From contig OX388305.1 in assembly GCA_947579605.1 (NCBI GenBank), positions 36,531,542 to 36,595,541 of the forward strand: 64,000 bases of DNA, read 5' to 3'. Origin of the DNA: Athripsodes cinereus (Eukaryota > Arthropoda > Insecta > Trichoptera > Leptoceridae). The position numbers and the translations under genes are program-made. The notes under the pieces were generated by a model. That model did no database searches, had not been told where the DNA came from, and saw only the letters and a program-made list of their open reading frames with translations. Positions 35,002 to 45,799 of the stretch are shown here, in pieces (the first letter of the stretch is position 1; every line of letters begins with the position of its first letter).

Positions 35002-35347
35002 CTAGCTGACCCGACAAAAGTTGTTTTTCCATTTGTACACTATGCCATTTACATAAGCCATATACTAATATCGCTATTAAAAAATAAGGGTTGATGATAG
35101 AAAGGTAAAAATTTAGGGCTGTATGTATTTTTTGATGCCTCACCGTAAAAAAATAAATCATTTTGTCCGAAAAATGGAGAAAAAAAAATCGGGGTGGACC
35201 TCCCTTAACTTTTAGAGTTATGAAAAATAGATGTTGGCCGATTCTCAGACCTACCCAATAAGCACACCAAATTTCATCAAAATCAGTCCAGCCGTTTCGG
35301 AAGAGTATGATAACAAACACCGTGACACAATAATTTTATATATTAGA
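35002..35347 (-). mobile_element. Helitron-like non-autonomous element
   Basis: On the minus strand it starts TCTAATATATAAAATTATTG and ends CGGGTCAGCTAG followed by T, the TC...CTAG|T pattern expected of Helitrons. The interior shares blocks with 37713-38002. No Rep/helicase coding is seen, and a clear 3' hairpin is not obvious, so the class is tentative. Confidence 0.5.
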
Positions 35348-35359
35348 AGATTATTACGT

Positions 35360-36360
35360 TACAAAATCATAGATACCTTATTATACATACCTAATTATAT
35401 TATATCGAATAGATTTTCACATTAGAACTACTTGTAAATGTATCTACTATTGGTATTTTATTTTTGGATATAATTTCTTACGCATACCGTCAAATATTTT
35501 TACAACTAAAACATTTAGATTTGACGCGAATAATGAAATCTAAATATTATTATATTCTCAGCGGCTAGTATAGAGATTATTTTACTATTAGTTTATTCAA
35601 AATATAGACACAAAAGTTATATAAATCAAAATTTTAATAAACTGCATACATGTTATTCGATATAGTTGGATCAGGGCTTCATTCGGCTTATTCAAATCTT
35701 GATTCAACTTTCTAAGATCTCTTACCACTCCAGTCGCAGGCACCGATAAATATTAAGGAGAGATGTACTTTTCAAAAACAAAAAAAATTTTCTTCTTATA
35801 TTCACGCAATTATATAGTTTTTCACACAAGAAATTATATGGTAATGAAATAATTGTCAATAAATGTGCTTTTGCATAAAAAATACCAAACTACCTAACCA
35901 GCAAATCAGTCAAATGTAAAAATTTAAATACCGACTTGTGATATTGTCAAAGGCGTACGAAAAAAAGCAAATAATTATTTTTTTCCTAAAGAAAACTACA
36001 ATATTACACCATATTGTTATTCTCCAGATAAAATACTACATATCTGCATAAAAATAATTTAAAATAATCGAAGTTTTTATGCGTTCAAATAATAATTAAT
36101 TCCCAGACACCCTTTGTACCTGGTACATTGATAACCGATATAGAAACGAATTCATTGCAATCATTTTTAAAACAGCATTTGTAAAAGAACACACAGAATT
36201 CTAAGTCACTTATGATTGTACAGCTAGCAACCCGAATTTTAGAGGATTGTTATCCTTAGGATACGAGTATTCATGTCATGAAAAGTTAACGCGAAATAAT
36301 CGATGAACAATCGATATTAAAATTATACAATCGCAATAAAATTTAATACACGGCGGACAT
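35360..36360. other. Unassigned AT-rich sequence
   Basis: Two ATCGAT-type motifs near 36299-36317 precede the GC-richer island at 36365. No gene is supported. Confidence 0.45.
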
Positions 36361-36364
36361 CTCG

Positions 36365-36556
36365 ATGAACTTAAATGACATTATTATTGCGCAATACCCG
36401 GAAACATCGTCTGATTGGCCAGTGCTGGCTACCGTCTGCTACATCGACCAATCGATGACCTCTGACATTCGGCCCTTTAGTCCTACTGGCCCCCCGCGAG
36501 CTACATGCGCATGTTATCAATATAATGCTATTTCTCCTTTTATGAACTGCACATAG
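36365..36556 (+). other. GC-richer island, possible promoter or small exon
   Basis: A 63-codon frame (MNLNDIIIAQYPETSSDWPV...) lies in sequence with CCAAT boxes on both strands (GATTGG, GACCAATCG) and a GC-rich run near 36485-36510. Upstream are ATCGAT motifs resembling insect DRE sites. I do not recognise the peptide. A promoter island is as likely as a coding exon. Confidence 0.2.
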
Positions 36557-36743
36557 TTGGTTAGTGTTATCAAACGCGTACTTGGAGCTATTTTTTTTAA
36601 CACAATCTAATGTACATATTTTTTTGATTAATGTTATTTTTCAATTTAATAGGTATGTAAACTTGGACTCGTATCAAAGACATGGTTTAACATCAGAATA
36701 TCAGGTTGTTGGTTTTCGGGTTTGTCATGTCTTGATTTGTTTA

Positions 36744-36784
36744 ATCGACGTTTCGGTGCACTTGCTGGCCCCATCTTCAGGATA
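36744..36784 (-). ncRNA. Hammerhead-ribozyme-like motif, left arm
   Basis: ATC, CTGAAGA, extra T, hairpin GGGGC/GCACC (one mismatch), GAA, palindrome ACGT, C, then GAT, so ATC/GAT can form helix I. All core bases are intact. Confidence 0.65.
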
Positions 36785-36833
36785 TGAATGAGTGATGAGT
36801 GTGAGTTTGTTCCAATGTATTAAATTTTACGGC

Positions 36834-36950
36834 GCGACGTTAGCCGCACCACTAGGGAATGACGTCACACACCGCGCTACACAGCACTGATACACATCAC
36901 GACTACACTACGCACTCCACCACTACACTACGCACGCTCACGCTGCAACA
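36834..36950. promoter_or_regulatory. GC-rich centre with CRE-like site
   Basis: Between the two ribozyme arms, GGCGCGACGTTAGCCGC and GAATGACGTCACAC include a perfect 8-bp TGACGTCA. A bidirectional promoter for the two outward units is inferred, not shown. Confidence 0.3.
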
Positions 36951-36997
36951 GTTAACATTTAATACATTGGAACAAACTCACACTCATCACTCATACA

Positions 36998-37038
36998 TAT
37001 CCTGAAGATGGGGCCAGCAAGTGCACCGAAACGTCGAT
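36998..37038 (+). ncRNA. Hammerhead-ribozyme-like motif, right arm
   Basis: Identical to the left-arm motif in core, helix II, helix III (ACGT) and helix I (ATC/GAT). Predicted cut after the C of ACGTC. Confidence 0.65.
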
Positions 37039-37136
37039 TAAACAAATCAAGACATGGAAAACCAACAACCAGATAGTGAAGATCGCCATGAAAGCCTTCA
37101 AACCACATTGATCAGAATATTACATAGTAGGTATAT

Positions 37137-37260
37137 TTTTTATAAGCAGGTTTACTCTTGACATAATCTAATTACGATCTTAATCTTGTCTTGATCATTA
37201 TCATACGACACTCGTTTGACAGATAGTCGATAGTTTTTGTCATTCCACATGTACACGCTG
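37137..37260. mobile_element. MITE fragment (GGGTTACTCTTGACA family)
   Basis: CAGGTTTACTCTTGACATAA, then ACGATCTTAATCTTGTCTTG and ATCATACGACACTCG. It matches one end of 46338-46549 and of 52360-52450. The other end is not seen. Confidence 0.45.
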
Positions 37261-37712
37261 GTGAATCAATCCATCTTAATTTTTATAAGTTAAAAGTAGG
37301 TAATATAACTTATATCACAGCTATACGATTTATTGTACAATAATATTTCCCTGGGAATTATAAATTCAAACTGCATGATAATGTCCAAAGTTTTCTCAAC
37401 CTATCTTCAGTACTTCTACTAGAGGATTATGTATATACAGATGGATAGGTAGATTGTGGTGGGACTGAACTCTCCGGACATTGTCTAGAAAGCTTTCTCT
37501 CGTCTTAGATTGGGGGTGCTATATTATTAAATTGATATAGAACACATAACTAGAGCACTGGAGTTAATTTTATTGGGCCACTAATCACTCTCATGGTTTC
37601 GTTCAATTGAGTGTCTATAAGACTGGTATTTAAGCTTTAGCCAAACCTAGATGCAGTATTCTCCAACCGAATAAACCAGAGCAATTCTTTTACAAAGAGC
37701 ATAAGAACCTCA

Positions 37713-38002
37713 TCTAATATATAAAATTCTCGTGTCACGGTAATATTATAATACTCCTCCGAAACGGCTGGACTGATTTTGATGAAATTTTGTGTGCGTA
37801 TCGAGTAGGTCTGAGAATTGACCAATATCTATTTTTTCCACCACGAATTTTATTTTTTTATTTATTTCACAAAAAAAAATAACGATGAAAAATACATACA
37901 GTCCTAAATTTTCACCTTTCTATCATTAACCTCTTTTTTTTAACAACGATATTGGTATATGGCTAATGTATATGGGAAAACAACGTTTGCCGGGTCAACT
38001 AG
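37713..38002 (+). mobile_element. Helitron-like non-autonomous element, complete
   Basis: 290 bp. Starts A|TCTAATATATAAAATTCTCG and ends GCCGGGTCAACTAG|T, with A and T as the host bases. It shares its interior (CCGAAACGGCTGGACTGATT, GTAGGTCTGAGAAT, CCTAAATTTTCACCTTTCTA) with 35002-35347 read on the minus strand. No coding. Confidence 0.55.
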
Positions 38003-38004
38003 TT

Positions 38005-38550
38005 TCTCTATAATATACAAATTAATATTCTGCACCTCACATCCAAAATAAATCAACAAAGTCGTTTTCCTCATAATACATTAACAACAATAATAATATT
38101 ATACTGAAATAATGGTCAATGTTAACATTACCATACCATGTTTGCTGCTTGTAGCTTCAACACAGATAAACAGAAATCACCAACAGGAATAATATTTAAG
38201 TAACTAATGTCATAATAATAATAAACATGATACATCCAATATTTTATATTAAGTGCATCGCGATATCAATACTGATAAATTATATTTCACGAAAATAATA
38301 TTTGAAAGGTGACAACAGAAATTGACATAAATTTTCATAGCATTATCTACAATATAAATACATATCATACATAATATAAAAAGCACTATGTGTCAAATTT
38401 TAACATATCTATTTTAAATATTTTCTCAATTATTTTAAATATTATATTGATTTCAAAGAAAATCTATATTATAAGGTAAGTGATAATGTATGTAAAAAAC
38501 ATAAACGGTATGGGTTTTACATTTTTTTTTATAATCTTGTAACCCGGTTT
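38005..38550. other. Unassigned AT-rich sequence
   Basis: No gene or repeat recognised. Confidence 0.5.
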
Positions 38551-38554
38551 CCAC

Positions 38555-38743
38555 TTTTTTAAAAAAAAAAAAGAAGATATAACTGGGTTTTGTAATAAGT
38601 CCAAATACGAGTACAACCTTATACACCTTTCACAGTGAGCTAAAAGCTTTTGTCGTGAAAAAGGAGTTTGCCGACACCTGGGATCGAACCACTGACCCCC
38701 TGTTCATGAGGCCGAGACACTACCTCCTAGCTACTGACAAACT
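38555..38743 (-). mobile_element. tRNA-derived SINE
   Basis: Full span; box B GGTTCGATCCC. Diverged in the head (AGTTTGTCAGTAGC). Confidence 0.8.
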
Positions 38744-39079
38744 AAAGTACCTAATTGTCAAACTTAAAAAGTAATTGTTAACAATTTTTTTGTTTACGTC
38801 TATGTTTTAGTCGAAACTATGCGTTCTTATAAACGTCAACTCTATCGATAAGCTAAGAGATAAACTCAAAAAGTTTCGTGAACCTTTTCATAATCTTTTC
38901 CTGCAAGTATCTACATAAAACTTATATTTTCTTAACTAGGCGCTTTCATCATTACCTAGTTTTGTCTGGTATATAATCATTTTGCTCTGTAAAAATATAA
39001 ACTGTATTCTATTTTTTTTTTGTGGTAGGTAACCTTATGAAAGTTCATTTCTATTAATATTAAAATGATTTGGTTAAAA

Positions 39080-39150
39080 ACACTATACCTTTCACTGTAT
39101 AAATTTTATTTTTAGCAGAGGCCTTTTGGACTTGTCCATCTTCAGTGTCG
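39080..39150 (-). repeat. Hammerhead module with downstream block
   Basis: After the core comes CTAAAAATAAAATTTATACA, GTGAAAGGTATAGTGTTTTT, the shared downstream block. Confidence 0.55.
39113..39147 (-). ncRNA. Hammerhead-ribozyme-like motif
   Basis: CTGAAGA, extra T, hairpin GGAC/GTCC with loop AA, then CAAA in place of the GAA block, palindrome AGGCCT, C. One core G has changed, which should abolish activity. Confidence 0.5.
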
Positions 39151-39312
39151 TCACATGGTGCCAATTTAATGGCTATTTTAAATAAAAATATAATATTTAA
39201 AATATGTTTTATTATTAGAACAGATTGATGTTTTTGTTAATAAACAATTTTGGGGTGTTACTTTGTAAGATATTCATGTCAAAAAAAGGAAATTGTTTAA
39301 TTTTTTTTCTAA

Positions 39313-39436
39313 TTTTTTTTTTTAAAGATATATCTGGGTTTTGTTTGTTATAAACCCAAATACAACCTTATACACCTTTCACAGTACGCTACTAAAAGCT
39401 TGTGTCGTGAAAGGGGAGTTTGCCGGCACCTGGTAT
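39313..39436 (-). mobile_element. tRNA-derived SINE, head-truncated
   Basis: A tail, hairpin and body end at GGCACCTGGTATC, inside box B. The tRNA-like head is missing. Confidence 0.75.
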
Positions 39437-39439
39437 CTC

Positions 39440-40250
39440 ATATGTATAACTTCAACGAAATAATATGTAGGTAGGCATTTCAATTAGTACCTAATATTCT
39501 TAATACTTTCTCATGTTTGCCCAACAGAAGCACCCGATATTCCTTACTCACAATATCTTTATACATATTCGTATTTCCTCATAGCCCATTATGCTGCAAG
39601 TAGGAAGATAATCGAAACTAGTTTGAATGTAACACACCCTATTACTCAACAGTAGTCATAAGCTACACATATAATTATTGTTAACCACATTTACATACAA
39701 AGTAAGAAAAAAAGCCATTGTATTCAAAAGAAGAAGGCGGTGTAATAATAATATGGCGTACCTCTTTTCGGCACCATTTATTACTCGACTCAGGTGGAAT
39801 GCGTTATTTTAACATAAATTAATAAATAATTATAAAGTTGAGCAAGTCTCTTTAGTCTCGCACATTGTTATAATGTAATTCATAGATTTAAATAAAACAT
39901 TGGGTACAGCAAATGTCTTTGTTACACAGCAGCGTCTGTAGGAGAAAAAACTATAGGTAAAAATATTTTGTAGAAAGTAATGTAGAAGGTATTCGTTTAT
40001 GTTAATCTTACTTGTATTTTCATAAATATAAAATACCAGGTAAGTTATATTGAATCTTATTTTTAACAGTACAGAATAGTACCCCAAACATACTGATTCA
40101 TTATATCGACTGCAAAGATTCATAGCTCAACAAGTCCAAATGTCTTAGATATATTCGAGAAATTACCATATTGTATTTTTGGTATATTTATGGTGATGTT
40201 AAATATTCGATATTTTCAAGTGTAACTTTGTGATAATCCATTTTAAATTA
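39440..40250. other. Unassigned AT-rich sequence
   Basis: No gene or repeat recognised. Confidence 0.5.
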
Positions 40251-40254
40251 AAAC

Positions 40255-40347
40255 AAACTAAAACACTGTATATACCACTAGAACACTACCACTGTATTTA
40301 CCACTAGAACCACACTGTTCTAGTGGTACATACAGTGTTTTAGTTTA
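40255..40347. repeat. Palindrome derived from the hammerhead module
   Basis: AACTAAAACACTGTATATAC and TACCACTAGAACA are mirrored by TGTTCTAGTGGTACATACAG and TGTTTTAGTTT. The CTAGTGG...ACAGTGTTTTA block fits the family; the core is absent. Confidence 0.45.
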
Positions 40348-40394
40348 TAATAATTTATAATAATTTTTTATATTAGGCTTTAAAAAAATAACAA

Positions 40395-40690
40395 AAAGTG
40401 AATATACCATAAAATAATTGCACTGTTAGAGGCATTATGTTGTTTTTGTTCCGTTCAATAGTAAAACAAATCGAAATATTATTTGTGGAATTGAAAATAG
40501 GAACATTACCTTTTTTCATTAACTTAATATTTTTATATATATAAAGGGAACCGTTTATTTTTTACAGTTATTAGTTTACGGATTTGATAGAGTGGATTTG
40601 ATTTTATTTGATTTTGATTTCTTGATGAATTACCAATTAAGGACAGTCGATGTATTATATTTATGTATAGATATTTATTTACTTATCTAG
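40395..40690 (+). repeat. Dispersed repeat, copy B
   Basis: Uninterrupted counterpart of the blocks at 8316-8990, without the LINE insert. Includes TATAAAGGGAACCGTTTATT and GATGAATTACCAATTAA. Confidence 0.5.
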
Positions 40691-40699
40691 CTTTTCTCG

Positions 40700-41560
40700 T
40701 TGATAAGTGTAAAGTCACGTAGCTTGAAAACAATATGAATAATTATACCCATGGGTATGTATTTAATATTTACTAGATTAATTAACATATTGCATAATTT
40801 AATGCACCAATTTATCACAACAGGATTGTCATGTTTTTTTTTATTCCAAAATATGTAGGTAATAAAAACATAGTTTTATTTATCGTTATAATACTGATAT
40901 GCCTACACGTAATTCAAAACCGGTGATTATAATGTCATTTTAAAGGCGCAAAAGTCATTTTAATGATAACAGATTTGACATTATTTGAACATTTTTGGTC
41001 GATTCATTCAATTGTCTTGACATATCGTATAGTAATTGTCATTTGGGAGAGAAATATATTATTTTACTTAATATCAAAAACCATCGATATAGTGACCGCC
41101 CGCTGAGACTTGTATAATTTATCAGTATATATTGTAAATAATCGTATAAAGAACAATATTGACAAGTGTTTGTGCACTTGCCTTGTTACGGGAGTGGGAC
41201 GATATATCTCCGCATGTGGCCACACTTGTTCATACCTTCAAAATGTACTTAGGTACACAGTACACACTTGAGTCTATCCTTCTCAGTTAACCTTAAGTAG
41301 CGGATTATATAAACAAATAAGTCATACCTATAAATGTAGAAGAATCAATACTTTGTATAATATATTCATATATTCCATCCTTACTTGTTCTTCTTAATTA
41401 AAGATATTAAGATATAACTGTGATACGTATTTATCGTAAAAATTTAAACAATTGTATTTCTAAATTTATCCAGTATAGGAAATCCAGGATAGTCCATTGA
41501 ACACTCTATTACCTACATTCCTGAATCTTCAAAAAAAACTGAAAGATATATTCCTACATT
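40700..41560. other. Unassigned AT-rich sequence
   Basis: No gene or repeat recognised. Confidence 0.5.
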
Positions 41561-41579
41561 TTTTATGACATTTCAAAGT

Positions 41580-41765
41580 ACAAAAAAGTTAGGCAGACCA
41601 AGACAAAGATTGTTAGATAACATCAACCGAGATCTAGAGGAGATCAATGCTAAAGACGACTGGCAGTCCATTGCTCAGGATAGAAAGGCTTGGAGATCTA
41701 TTATTTCGGAGGCAAAGGTCCTACAAGGGCTGTTCGGCCATCGGAAGTAAGTAAGTAAGTATTTC
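41580..41765 (+). pseudogene. RTE-like LINE C-terminus, open frame
   Basis: Best-preserved copy of this family. The open frame reads KLGRPRQRLLDNINRDLEEI, then NAKDDWQSIAQDRKAWRSII and SEAKVLQGLFGHRK before the stop, directly followed by an (AAGT)n tail. The tail touching the stop codon is as expected for RTE-clade elements. Relatives lie at 9435, 47130 and 57060. Confidence 0.75.
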
Positions 41766-41769
41766 AAAG

Positions 41770-42470
41770 TACCCAAAGTTCTACAGAAAATATTTTTAAA
41801 TACAACAAAAGTTCTTAACAAAACTTCTTGTTCTTTTTTGTTATTATTCCGATTTATATGCATTGGTTAAATATAAGAAAACGTATCCATTTACTCTGTA
41901 GACATTTATATCTAACAACTTAAATAATATTTGTTAGGTAGGCTACTCGATGTTCGTATTCAGCGGTTAAATAATGTTTACACAGCCTCAAATTAAGATG
42001 ATAATATGACTATAAATTACACAAAGAAACTGAGGAAATAATATATTTAAGTTACGTATACACATTATATTATTATTCACCTACTGTGAGAGCCTATAGT
42101 AAATACATTTACTACAAGAGACACGTATGAAGGTTCACCATATACAGACACAAGATTACTTTCAAATACTACTTACTTATTCAAATATTTAGTTATTAGT
42201 TAATTCTCGTACCGCGTTTGTATAGTAGTAGCAATTATGTTGTTTAACATAATTTATTAATGATCTACTGCGCTTATAACAGTAATTATTGACCAAAATT
42301 TAATAAGTAGCTACGTACAGTAGAAAACGACATATTCTTATAAAGATATTACATATTTTTTTAATATTATAGAAGATTCTTGAAACATGTTATAAATTAT
42401 TAGCGATTGGCAGTGTAATGTGAGATAAATTTATAATTTATACTCCAACCAAATAATAATAATAATCAGA
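41770..42470. other. Unassigned AT-rich sequence
   Basis: No gene or repeat recognised. Confidence 0.5.
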
Positions 42471-42474
42471 CTAT

Positions 42475-42745
42475 TTATATGCGGCGCCGTTTAATGATCC
42501 GTGACCATCTCCAGGGCGCCGTGACTTCTCCCGAACAGCAGCGTCTTCAACTTGGTTTTAAATGTGGTAGCAGACTGATTCTCTCTCAGGTCAGTGGGCA
42601 ATCTGTTCCAGGCAGTTGGCACGGCAGCTCTGAAGCTCCTTTCTGCAAATTTGGAGGTGTTCGCCATATTGGATTTCTCGATTTTGTTGACAGCAGAAGA
42701 GGCTGAGCGCAGTGGCTAAGCGCAAATGACCGAAGACGCCGAGGA
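42475..42745 (-). pseudogene. LINE C-terminus relic (GCGC type)
   Basis: The minus strand reads KFAERSFRAAVPTAWNRLPT, then DLRENQSATTFKTKLKTLLF and GRSHGALEMVTDH before a stop. The A-P--WN-LP-DLR--------FK-KLKTLLF end is characteristic of CR1/jockey-type LINEs. The start of its 3' UTR (GGCGCC) links it to 17955-18165. Confidence 0.75.
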
Positions 42746-42779
42746 ATAAAAAATTCTAAACAAGTACAAAGCACACATA

Positions 42780-43500
42780 AATACTTACATTAAATTCATA
42801 TAAAATAACCTATTTTTGCAGTGAACCTACACCATCTTAAGCCACTAGCAAACGAATGGATGGCATTGAGGGTAATATTTATAATAGGATAGGACCTACA
42901 CTTCTCACTGAAACATTTTGTTTTAATTTTGACAATACACAACTTCGTTTTATGATAAATTTTTAAAGTCATTGATGAATTTATTATCATTTTAATCAAT
43001 GTAGTGATAGATAGTTTATTCATTGAACCCTTAAAAAATATTCTTAACTGTAAATCGAAACCAAAAACTAGTTATATTATTACAATAATGGGAACATTCG
43101 ATAAAAATTTCGACTCTGTGATACTGGAAACTAAATATTTAGCATACGAAATCTTTTATAAGTAAATATAATTGGTAAGCGATTACTATAAATAAATTGT
43201 TTGGCAATACATGAAATATACTAACAATCTACAGTCAATGTTAATATTTAATCAGATTTGCAAAATTCTCTTAATTTGTTGTATTAAGTATCTTAAGTAG
43301 GTATCAATATTCACAAAATCTAAACCTATTTATTTCAGACTCATCTTTGTATCAGGATCATAATATTTATTTATTTAATAAACTGCTGTTACTCCTCATT
43401 GAGAAGGTGACTTGTTTACCCATTCACGAGGTATTCGATGACTTAAATAACCCTCTTTAATGACAGTGTCATCAGAGGTTCATGTTCGGGTATATCGTGT
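42780..43500. other. Unassigned AT-rich sequence
   Basis: No gene or repeat recognised. Confidence 0.5.
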
Positions 43501-43507
43501 GGAGATA

Positions 43508-43683
43508 TTTAAAAAAAAAAGATAAATCTGGGTTTTGTTATAAAACCCAAAAACAACCTTATACACCTTTCACAGTAAGCTAGAAGTTTGTGTCATGAAA
43601 TGGGAGTATGCTAGTACCTGAGATCGAACCGCGCACCCCCTTTGCACGAGGCCGAGACTCTACCTCCAGGCTACCAACGAACT
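43508..43683 (-). mobile_element. tRNA-derived SINE
   Basis: Full span, diverged (box B GGTTCGATCTC). Confidence 0.8.
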
Positions 43684-43794
43684 TTATATGACTCAGTTGG
43701 CACAGAATCACGAGAGAAGAGTCGAAAAATTAAAGAATAATTAATCAGATTATTTATGCACAACGTTTAATGTATTATAACTCGCACAATATGA

Positions 43795-43945
43795 CCTACT
43801 AGACTACATTTGGGTTAGTTGGAAGATATCGCGTCCCTGCGATAAACTCGCCCATTGTGCAAAATTATTCGTTTATACCATGTAACCTTATTATTTGTAT
43901 CCATACATTTTGTACAATAAAGTTTATTATTATTATTACTAGACT
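43795..43945 (+). repeat. LINE 3' end (TTGGAAGA/GATAAACTCGCC type)
   Basis: GGTTAGTTGGAAGATATCGC, GCGATAAACTCGCCCATTGT, ATTATTTGTATCCATACATT, then AATAAAG and a TTATTATTATTATTA tail. Complete 3' end. Confidence 0.65.
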
Positions 43946-44004
43946 CTTGTCAATAGACTGGGGGTCTGGCTAACTATGTTGATCGTACCTTATGTGGGGC
44001 TGGT

Positions 44005-44170
44005 CCGTTGCTGTGGAATAAAATTTCCTATTATTTGCGGACTCTGGAGAGTATAGAGATGTTCTAGGCGAAGTTCAGGTTTTATGATTCTCGAACGAGC
44101 CCTTGCGGTGGTTTTTTCCATAAAACGGCGCATCTTAAAAAACTGTCTAGTTATTATTATTATAACTAAT
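44005..44170 (+). pseudogene. LINE reverse transcriptase C-terminus relic
   Basis: The frame reads GPLLWNKISYYLRTLESIEM then F and a stop, continuing with SPCGGFFH and a TAGTTATTATTATTATAACT tail. Sister copy of 3107-3295, with an extra stop codon. Confidence 0.65.
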
Positions 44171-44179
44171 TGGTTTTAG

Positions 44180-44920
44180 AAATGCTAATATAATATAAAA
44201 AATAATATGTTTACACTGAGTTAGGAAACATTAGAACCGATTTTAATACGCTCTTAATCTAGAACTATAAAGACATTACTGTTATTTTTTTTTTGTAAAA
44301 ACGACTTTCATTTTCTGTTGACAATCTCTGTTCGTAAAATATTATACAGATAATAATGTAAATGGCATCCTACGCCAAGTGTTTTAGGAAAAACGATGTC
44401 AATAAGATCCAATACGTTATTGCCTGTAATATTACTATTTTAGTACCAACTTCAACCTGTGTTATCGTTAAAACTGTATTATAAATAACAATTAGTATAT
44501 AACACATTATACATAGTGCCGTGAATATATTATTATTATTATCATTATTTAAACTATTTAAATAAAATCAATATGGATTTAAAATAAATAAATATACATG
44601 ATATTTTAATGGGAATCAGTAAATGTAGTAGTACAAAAACTGAATATTTAAATTACATATTAACAAGAAATGTGTCGAAAAATCATGGATCTTTATAGAA
44701 ATCTTTATAGACAAAAGAATGTTTGAAATGGGTTGATGAACTGAAATCTTCATCTTAATATTCATAACCATTGCATAATGCAAATAACTTGATTGTATTT
44801 TGTATGAATTTATTTATTAGCGACAATATAATATTGGTAGGTCGTTGATGGTAAAAACATTTTTATTTTTTCATAACACATTGTTTACAATAATACAAAT
44901 TAACATAGAAAATATCATTT
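44180..44920. other. Unassigned AT-rich sequence
   Basis: No gene or repeat recognised. Confidence 0.5.
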
Positions 44921-44924
44921 ATAC

Positions 44925-44990
44925 AATTCAATGTACAGAGGGCGAGTTTATCGCTAAAATGCGATGTCTTCCAACTAACCCATTGTTAAC
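44925..44990 (-). repeat. LINE 3' end fragment (GATAAACTCGCC type)
   Basis: The minus strand reads TTAGTTGGAAGACATCGCAT, TTTAGCGATAAACTCGCCCT, CTGTACATTGAATTGTATAA. This is the cleanest match to 7341-7495. Confidence 0.6.
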
Positions 44991-45192
44991 CAAATTGTAT
45001 ATTTTCATAATTATTTACATTTTGTTCTAAATTTTAATCTGCGTTAACAAATTGTCGAGAAAAGTAAAAGAAAAATCGACATCAGTTTAATGTGATGGAG
45101 TTGAATTGCATTATCATCGAAATGCTCGGTTCGATTCTCGGTTGAATTGCGAAGTTACATTCGGAATTTTAGCATCTAGGGTTGAAGAAAAA

Positions 45193-45365
45193 CTGTCTCA
45201 GTAAAATTGGGATAGCACTAGTTGCGAAATGATACCTCACTACCTTACCTTCCAGTGCATGTCTGCAAGTAAAGTTGGTATTTGTACCGGAAGTAAAATT
45301 GGGATTTTACTGTCTCAATAAAATTGGGACAGCACTAGCTGCGTAATGTTACCTAACTCAGTGTG
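45193..45365. repeat. Partial duplication, about 127 bp apart
   Basis: CTGTCTCAGTAAAATTGGGA plus TAGCACTAGTTGCGAAATGA recurs near 45317 with few changes. AAGTAAAATTGGGATTTTAC between them is related, so the sequence may have grown by local duplication. Confidence 0.6.
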
Positions 45366-45706
45366 CTAGCTATGCTGACAACAAGACTAATTTCTTTGGA
45401 ATATAAGAAATTCAACTATACTATTAAATCATTTGTCATCGAGTATACCTACTAGGTAGTGGAATATTTTAACACTGTTAGGTATTAATTATTTTCTCAC
45501 TCATCAAGTGAGTGTAATAAAATAATAATTTACATGAAATAGAATTTTATAATTCAATGTCTCTAATGAAGCACTATGTATGTACCTAATCAAAATTAAT
45601 TACATTAAATTCACAGTTAAAAGCGTCCAAATAAAAATATTTTACGGCGTCACGATATTTATAGATTAAACTGAGATTAAAGATATGTAATTAACATAAG
45701 ATGCGT

Positions 45707-45788
45707 GATGGTTTTAATGTCGTTAGTTTTAGTTTCCACAAGACAATGATGGTTTTAGTGTCGTTAGTTTTAGTTTCCACAAGATAAT
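45707..45788. repeat. Tandem repeat, two 41-bp units
   Basis: GATGGTTTTAATGTCGTTAG plus TTTTAGTTTCCACAAGACAA, repeated head-to-tail with three substitutions. Confidence 0.8.
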
Positions 45789-45799
45789 GTGGAATAATT

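Larger units (their letters stand above)
36702..37110. mobile_element. Divergent hammerhead pair with 10-bp target duplication
   Basis: ATCAGAATAT is repeated at 36692-36701 and 37111-37120. Arms of about 120 bp (36704-36832, 36953-37070) mirror each other, and each holds an intact hammerhead-like motif pointing outward. The 115-bp centre is GC-rich and contains TGACGTCA at 36860-36867. Right of the arm, one frame stays open, reading KTWKTNNQIVKIAMKAFKPH and stopping at the duplication. A duplication of variable length fits Penelope-like or LINE retrotransposition. No reverse transcriptase or GIY-YIG relic is present. Confidence 0.7.

Noticed and set aside
34931..35320. 129-codon minus-strand frame
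   Set aside because: Lies mostly within the Helitron-like element at 35002-35347; composition is AT-driven and the frame is broken in the copy at 37713-38002.
42479..42706. Plus-strand 75-codon frame starting MRRRLMIRDH
   Set aside because: Antisense to the LINE protein relic ending KTKLKTLLF on the minus strand.
45100..45165. Box B-like GGTTCGATTCTCGG, possible tRNA gene
   Set aside because: No acceptor stem, D arm or convincing box A upstream; no cloverleaf can be drawn.
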